The translations under genes and the position numbers were made by a program. Below are positions 7,304 through 11,290 of a stretch of 11,290 nucleotides of DNA, in pieces (within the stretch, counting starts at the first letter, position 1; each line of letters opens with the position of its first letter). The stretch lies in contig JAGYHM010000037.1 of NCBI GenBank assembly GCA_018457305.1, forward strand, positions 1 to 11,290. The letters run 5' to 3'. The notes beneath the pieces were generated by a model, which was not told the DNA's origin, made no database searches, and saw only the letters and a program-made list of their open reading frames with translations. This DNA comes from Fusobacterium sp. Lineage in GTDB: Bacteria; Fusobacteriota; Fusobacteriia; Fusobacteriales; Fusobacteriaceae.

Positions 7304-8557
7304 ATGAAAACAAGTAAAAATTTAGAAAGATTGTATAATTATTCAAAAGAGTTTAAGGAGTATCATAAAGGGACAGTACCATTGTGTGCAGCAGAAAATG
7401 CCATTTCAGATTTTGTGGAAATTCCTTTAAGTTTTGGTTTTCAAGAGAGATATATAATGAATAATACATATTCTTTTGAAATGAAAGGAAACTTTATTGG
7501 AGCTGAAAAATTAATACCATTTTATCAAGAAATTTCAGCTGCATGTGAAAGAATTTTTGGAGCAAAATATACTGATTGTAGACCATTTACTGGTATGAAC
7601 TGTATAGATATGATTGTAAAAACGGTTTGTGAGTCTGGAGATAAAATGATGTTGTTAAGTAAGGAGCATGGGGGACATGCCTCTGTAAAACCTGTGGTAG
7701 AACGTTTAGGAATTGAAACTTTTATGGCTCCATATGATATAGAAAAAAATGATTTGTGTTATGAAGAATTAAATAAAATGATAAAAGAAGAAGGAATTAA
7801 ATATATTCTATTAGCTCCTTCAGATATTATAAAACCACTTGAAATAGAAAAAATTGATACTTCAAATTGTGTTTTAATGTGGGATTGTAGTCAATTATTA
7901 GGAATTATTGCGGCTGGATTGTGTTCAAATCCTTTAAAAACAATGAAGAATATAATTATGTTTGGAGGGACACATAAAACTTTTCCTGGACCAGCATCTG
8001 GATTGATAATGACAAATGAAGACGAATTACATCAAAAAATGGAAAAGAGTATAAATCCTAAATATTTGAGACATCCACAAATGCATCAAAAAATATCATT
8101 ATTATTTGCTTTATTAGAATTTGAAGAATATGGATTGGATTACATGAATTATACTATTTATTCAGCAAATTATTTAGGAAAAAAATTAAAAGAACTTGGA
8201 TTTGATATTTTTATGTTAGAAGATTCTATTTCAAAAACTCATCAAATATTTATACATTGTAGTAAAGAGGAAATGGAATTGATATATAATAATTCTTATA
8301 AATGTGGAGTGACTTTAAATAAAAAATCAAAAGAACTTTTTAAAGGGTATGGAATAAGATTAGGAACACAAGAAATTGCTAGATATAAGTGGGATGAGGA
8401 AGCATTAGATAAGGTGGCATTAATTTTGTCCAAGTTATTAGAAGAAAATTTAGATATTGAAGAAATAAAAACTATTGTTGAAACTTTACCTGAAAAGAAA
8501 ATACATTATACTTATTCAGAAAAAATAGTTAATGATTTTAGAAATTTAAATTTATAA
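7304..8557 (+). CDS. Divergent serine-hydroxymethyltransferase-fold PLP enzyme
   Basis: A 417-residue fold-type I PLP enzyme, the same length as Escherichia coli GlyA and recognisably homologous along its whole length. PLP lysine is K225 in GGTHKTFPGP; H125 in HGGH matches the PLP-stacking histidine; D194 in MWDCSQ matches the pyridine-nitrogen aspartate; R352 in GIRLGT matches the substrate-carboxylate arginine; E31-N32 matches the ASEN block. It is clearly not an ordinary GlyA: the histidine of the VDMAH block is Q197, and the YAEGYPGKRYYGG segment that contacts folate and substrate is replaced by a divergent stretch around residues 50-66. So an alpha-amino acid substrate is likely, but folate dependence is doubtful (inference). 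Its place between the cytidylyltransferase and wzx suggests it makes or modifies the group that is later CDP-activated. AAGGAG at 7291-7296 supports the start. Confidence 0.85.
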   Translation: MKTSKNLERLYNYSKEFKEYHKGTVPLCAAENAISDFVEIPLSFGFQERYIMNNTYSFEMKGNFIGAEKLIPFYQEISAACERIFGAKYTDCRPFTGMNCIDMIVKTVCESGDKMMLLSKEHGGHASVKPVVERLGIETFMAPYDIEKNDLCYEELNKMIKEEGIKYILLAPSDIIKPLEIEKIDTSNCVLMWDCSQLLGIIAAGLCSNPLKTMKNIIMFGGTHKTFPGPASGLIMTNEDELHQKMEKSINPKYLRHPQMHQKISLLFALLEFEEYGLDYMNYTIYSANYLGKKLKELGFDIFMLEDSISKTHQIFIHCSKEEMELIYNNSYKCGVTLNKKSKELFKGYGIRLGTQEIARYKWDEEALDKVALILSKLLEENLDIEEIKTIVETLPEKKIHYTYSEKIVNDFRNLNL

Positions 8558-8572
8558 AAAGGTTGATAATTA

Positions 8573-9973
8573 ATGGAAATAAATAAAGATTATAATGGAA
8601 TAAAAGTAGGGATAATATATACTTTTGGAAATATATTAGTAAAAGCTCTTCCATTTTTAACTTTACCTATTTTTACAAGTTTATTATCGACTTCTGACTT
8701 TGGAATATATTCTACTTATTTATCATATAGTAGTTTATTAACTATATTGGTTGGACTAGGAGTAGCAGGTACAGTTAAGATAGGAAAATTTGAATTTTCA
8801 AATTCATTTGAAAATTATATTTCTTCTAGTTTCGTATTGATAATGCTTTTTGGTTTAATTTTACTAGTAGGAGCAAATTTTTTTTTCTCTTTTATAAATA
8901 CACAACTATGGTTATCGCGAGTAGTTTTAAATTTATTAGTATTACAGAGTATATCGACAGCTATATACTCTGTAATAAATGCAAAATATATTATTAATGG
9001 AGAATACTTAGATAATTTAAAAATTATATTTTTTATGACTACTTTGAATATAGTATTATCTCTTATTTTATGTACTACTTTGTTCAAAAACCTTTCTTAT
9101 TTAGGACGTATTATTGGTACAACAACAGGTGCAATCATAATAGCAACTTATATTATAATTAAACAAAATAAAAATTTCCTATTAACTTTAAATAAAAAGG
9201 TGACAAATTTTACTTTAAAGGTATCTATTCCACTAATTCCACATCAATTATCAATTTCTTTGTTAGCACAAAGTGATAAATTAATGGTTCAATATTTAAT
9301 AGGAAATATGGAAGCTGGAATTTATGGTGTTGCCGTTATGATAAGTGTGGTATTAGAAGTTATTAGGGGTTCTATAGATAATGCATGGACACCATGGTTT
9401 TATAGTATGCTATCGAAGGGAAATTATATTATACTGAGAGAGAAAAATAATCTTATTGTAGTTTTCTTTACTTATTTGACGGTATGTTTTTTACTAATTT
9501 CTCCAGAGCTTGTTCATATAATGACTAGTAAAACCTATTGGGAAAGCATCTATATTCTTATTCCTTTAGTAGTTTCAATCTACTTAAATTTTATGTATAT
9601 TTTTTCAATAGCTATTGAATATTTTTTTAAAAAAACATCTTTTATTTCATTAACAACAATACTTAGTATGGTTATAAATATTGGATTGAATTATTATTTC
9701 ATACTAAAAATTGACTATATAGCTGCTGCTTATGCTACATGTATTGCTCGTTTATTTATGTTTATTTGTCATTTTATTATGGCTAGGTATATATTTAAAA
9801 ATATTATTGTTAACACGCTTTATTTACTACTTTCTCTATTTTTAGTTATTTTAGTAGCGATAACAGTTAGTTTAAATATTTATAATATAGTAATTAGATG
9901 GAGCATGATAGTGGCTATAACACCAGGACTTTTATTTTATTTCTATAAAAAAAATATTGTATTAAAAAGATAA
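8573..9973 (+). CDS. wzx: Polysaccharide flippase, Wzx family
   Basis: A 466-residue integral membrane protein with about twelve hydrophobic segments spread over the whole length and few charged loops. The N-terminus is typical of the polysaccharide-biosynthesis MATE-like exporters: GIIYTFGNILVKALPFLTLP followed by a segment reading TSDFGIYSTYLSY. A mid-protein block (SIPLIPHQLSISLLAQSDK, then NMEAGIYGVA) matches the start of the second half of Wzx proteins. It should flip undecaprenyl-pyrophosphate-linked repeat units across the inner membrane. It is the last gene of the operon, 15 bases after the PLP enzyme, with an AAGG site at 8559-8562 about ten bases before the ATG. A T9 run at 8878-8886 lies in the coding sequence (ANFFFSF). 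Wzx substrate cannot be deduced from sequence. Confidence 0.92.
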   Translation: MEINKDYNGIKVGIIYTFGNILVKALPFLTLPIFTSLLSTSDFGIYSTYLSYSSLLTILVGLGVAGTVKIGKFEFSNSFENYISSSFVLIMLFGLILLVGANFFFSFINTQLWLSRVVLNLLVLQSISTAIYSVINAKYIINGEYLDNLKIIFFMTTLNIVLSLILCTTLFKNLSYLGRIIGTTTGAIIIATYIIIKQNKNFLLTLNKKVTNFTLKVSIPLIPHQLSISLLAQSDKLMVQYLIGNMEAGIYGVAVMISVVLEVIRGSIDNAWTPWFYSMLSKGNYIILREKNNLIVVFFTYLTVCFLLISPELVHIMTSKTYWESIYILIPLVVSIYLNFMYIFSIAIEYFFKKTSFISLTTILSMVINIGLNYYFILKIDYIAAAYATCIARLFMFICHFIMARYIFKNIIVNTLYLLLSLFLVILVAITVSLNIYNIVIRWSMIVAITPGLLFYFYKKNIVLKR

Positions 9974-10013
9974 CTTTAGTAGTAGTTATTCTTGATAAAA
10001 AATAAAAAATTAA

Positions 10014-10061
10014 ATGAGTTTTGTTTCTATTGCAACTGGTGTTGGTAAAAAAATAAAATAA
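10014..10061 (+). pseudogene. Possible gene remnant, 15-codon C-terminal-like fragment
   Basis: The interval between wzx and the transposase remnant contains a short reading frame ending GVGKKIK-stop. Its amino-acid make-up (SFVSIATGVGKKIK) looks like the C-terminus of a protein rather than random AT-rich sequence. It has no ribosome-binding site and a stop directly upstream, so it is unlikely to be translated as a gene. It may be the 3' scar of a gene lost by deletion or by IS activity. I do not recognise the parent protein. Confidence 0.25.
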
Positions 10062-10070
10062 ATTTTCAAG

Positions 10071-10101
10071 TAGATTCAGATGTATATCTGAATCTATTTT
10101 T
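10071..10101. terminator. Hairpin terminator between operon and transposase
   Basis: A perfect 11-bp inverted repeat (TAGATTCAGAT, loop GTAT, ATCTGAATCTA) is followed by five T on the plus strand, the form of an intrinsic terminator for the polysaccharide operon, about 100 bases after the wzx stop. Its distal T tract touches the transposase stop codon (10100-10102), so it may also end minus-strand transcription, although the minus-strand side has only a weaker T-rich tail. Confidence 0.7.
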
Positions 10102-10108
10102 ATGCGAT
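10100..10108 (+). repeat. Direct repeat TTATGCGAT, copy 1
   Basis: A nine-base word found again at 11239-11247; the two copies bracket the whole transposase remnant. In both, the minus-strand reading is Ile-Ala-stop. ISL3 elements are known to make 8-bp target duplications, so this could be one, but no inverted repeats lie next to it and an eight-base core (TATGCGAT) also occurs inside the transposase near 10164. Significance is doubtful. Confidence 0.3.
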
Positions 10109-11238
10109 TAAGTTTGCTTTAATTAAAATTCTATTTCTAAAATTAAAAAAACTTTTATAGCCGTATGCGATATGTTTTTGTACTTTAATACTTCTATTAA
10201 TTCCTTCAATAATTCCATTAGAAAAATCATAAGTTAATGAATTTTCTATATACTTTAAATATTTTTTAAAAGTTTTTAAACTTATTTTCATATATGTGTT
10301 TTGAACTTTGTAGTAATAATTTTCTATTATTTCTTTAAATTTATTAAAATTTCTATTATTTATCGCGAATAAAATTTCTTGATAAATATTCCAACTTTCT
10401 TTTAATTCTTCATCAAATGAAAGTAAAATATTAACTATATCTTCTCCAGAAAGAAATTTAAAATCAAACATTCTATTTTGTCTGTATTTTACAGTAGATA
10501 CATCGCAATAATTTTTTGAAAGTAATTTCCAATATTTTTTAATTTCTTGTATTTTCTTCTATCTTTATTTCTAAACTTATTCATTATTGATATTCTTAAA
10601 GCGTTAAAACTTTTTAAAATTAGTTGAACTAAATGAAATCTGTCAATTGAAATTTTAGCATGAGGAAACATTTTTTTAGTTAGTGAAATGTATGGCGAAT
10701 ACATATCAATTACAATATTTTCTACATTATTTCTAGCATTAAAAGAAAATTTGGAAAAATACTTTTCTAAACTATTTAGTTTTCTATCTTCAAGGATATC
10801 AACTATTTGAGATGTTTTAGCATCACAATATATGAAAGACATTGCACCATCAGCATCTTTTGTAGATTTAAATTCATCAAAACAAAGATGTTTAGGTAGA
10901 AAATTAAAATTAGGTTTATATGATTGATAACTATTTGCAACAATTCTATTTATAGTTGAAGGAGAAACTCCAAATTCATAGGCGATATCTTTTTCAGAAA
11001 TATTTTTTTTTAATGCTAATTTGATAGCGACTTTAACAGAACTAGCGATACAAGATTTTTCAGAATAAATATTTGTATTTAAAGAAAAAGTTTTATTACA
11101 ATCTTTACATAGATATCTTTGTTTTTTAACTTTTAATCGCGAATCAAAACCACAAATTTTAAGAAATCTAATATTAGAATAAATATTTCCGTATTTAATA
11201 GTATTTTTACTTTTACAAAAAGAACAAGCACATTTTTG
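10100..11238 (-). pseudogene. ISL3-family transposase, frameshifted and without a start
   Basis: Reading from 11238 down to 10100 gives about 380 codons of an ISL3-family DDE transposase. In order: a zinc ribbon (CSFC, then RYLCKDCNKTF), a helix-turn-helix (ISEKDIAYEFGVSPSTINRI), first acidic residue in HLCFDEFKSTKDADGAMSF, second in VIDMYSPYISL, an FHLVQL block, and the third in NGIIEGINRSIK near the C-terminus (GYKSFFNFRNRILI). All three catalytic residues survive. The frame is broken at an A6 run (minus strand; plus 10535-10540): the first frame stops at 10489-10491, while a -1 shift restores LKKYWKLLSKNY and continues to the stop at 10100-10102. Upstream, an in-frame stop at 11239-11241 lies just before the zinc ribbon with no ATG between, so the N-terminal 20-40 residues usual for the family are missing or out of frame. 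Family length is about 400-430 residues. Probably inactive. Confidence 0.9.
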
Positions 11239-11247
11239 TTATGCGAT
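11239..11247 (+). repeat. Direct repeat TTATGCGAT, copy 2
   Basis: Second copy of the word at 10100-10108, at the point where the transposase reading frame is cut by a stop codon just upstream of the zinc ribbon. Confidence 0.3.
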
Positions 11248-11290
11248 AATACATATGTGACAAAATAATAAAAAATAGAAAGTTCTCTGA

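Larger units (their letters stand above)
10100..11290 (-). mobile_element. ISL3-family insertion sequence remnant, right end not in window
   Basis: The transposase pseudogene defines an ISL3-like element. I could not find a convincing terminal inverted-repeat pair between the flank at 9974-10110 and the segment at 11239-11290, so its boundaries are not established. The last 50 bases of the window encode nothing recognisable in any minus-strand frame. The IS sits immediately downstream of the operon in convergent orientation. Confidence 0.6.

Noticed and set aside
7304..8557. Housekeeping glyA
   Set aside because: Homology is clear, but the altered Q197 position, the rewritten folate/substrate segment and the location inside a polysaccharide operon argue for a specialised paralogue.
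8815..9087. Minus-strand open frame of 90 codons inside wzx
   Set aside because: Antisense shadow of a hydrophobic coding region with no family features.
9974..11290. Terminal inverted repeats of the IS
   Set aside because: Comparing the flank left of the transposase stop with the last 50 bases of the window gave no pair longer than chance; the only strong inverted repeat is the local hairpin at 10071-10096, which reads as a terminator.
1..11290. CRISPR arrays, tRNA or rRNA genes, riboswitches
   Set aside because: No regularly spaced repeats, no tRNA-like cloverleaf and no rRNA segment were seen; the operon genes leave no gap larger than 19 bases up to 9973.

Overview
This window looks like the distal part of a surface-polysaccharide (O-antigen or capsule) locus from a very AT-rich bacterium. 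By eye only about a quarter of the bases are G or C, lysine, isoleucine and asparagine are abundant, and arginine is mostly AGA. The gene content (CapE/F/G-type UDP-L-FucNAc synthesis, Wzx, a TagF-type transferase, a LicC-type cytidylyltransferase, an ISL3 transposase) fits Fusobacterium or a relative best. A low-GC Firmicute cannot be excluded. The genus is an inference, since no rRNA or marker gene is present.

Layout: bases 2-9973 carry nine co-directional plus-strand genes. Gaps are 1-19 bases or there are one-base stop/start overlaps, so this is almost certainly one operon whose promoter lies upstream of the window. In order they are: the 3' end of capE; complete capF and capG; a GT4-fold glycosyltransferase; a multi-pass membrane protein that is the best Wzy candidate; a TagF/TagB-family glycerophosphotransferase-like protein; an HTH + LicC-like cytidylyltransferase ending in what looks like a truncated LicA kinase lobe; a divergent serine-hydroxymethyltransferase-fold PLP enzyme; and a Wzx flippase.

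From 9974 to 10099 there is no intact gene. This stretch holds a 15-codon fragment that may be a gene remnant and a perfect 11-bp hairpin with a T tract. On the minus strand, 11238 down to 10100 is a decayed ISL3-family transposase. It has all three catalytic acidic residues but is broken by a frameshift in an A6 run and lacks a start codon. The IS runs up to the right edge of the window.

How the genes work together: CapE/F/G convert UDP-GlcNAc to UDP-L-FucNAc. The GT4 enzyme probably adds FucNAc or a neighbouring sugar. The LicC-like protein should make a CDP-activated phosphorylated small molecule, perhaps supplied or modified by the SHMT-like enzyme, and the TagF-like protein is the obvious candidate to transfer it to the glycan as a phosphodiester. 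Wzx flips the repeat unit and the membrane protein may polymerise it. The trio of TagF-like, HTH-LicC-truncated kinase and SHMT-like proteins is the most interesting part of the window. It suggests a phosphodiester decoration whose chemistry I cannot assign from sequence alone.
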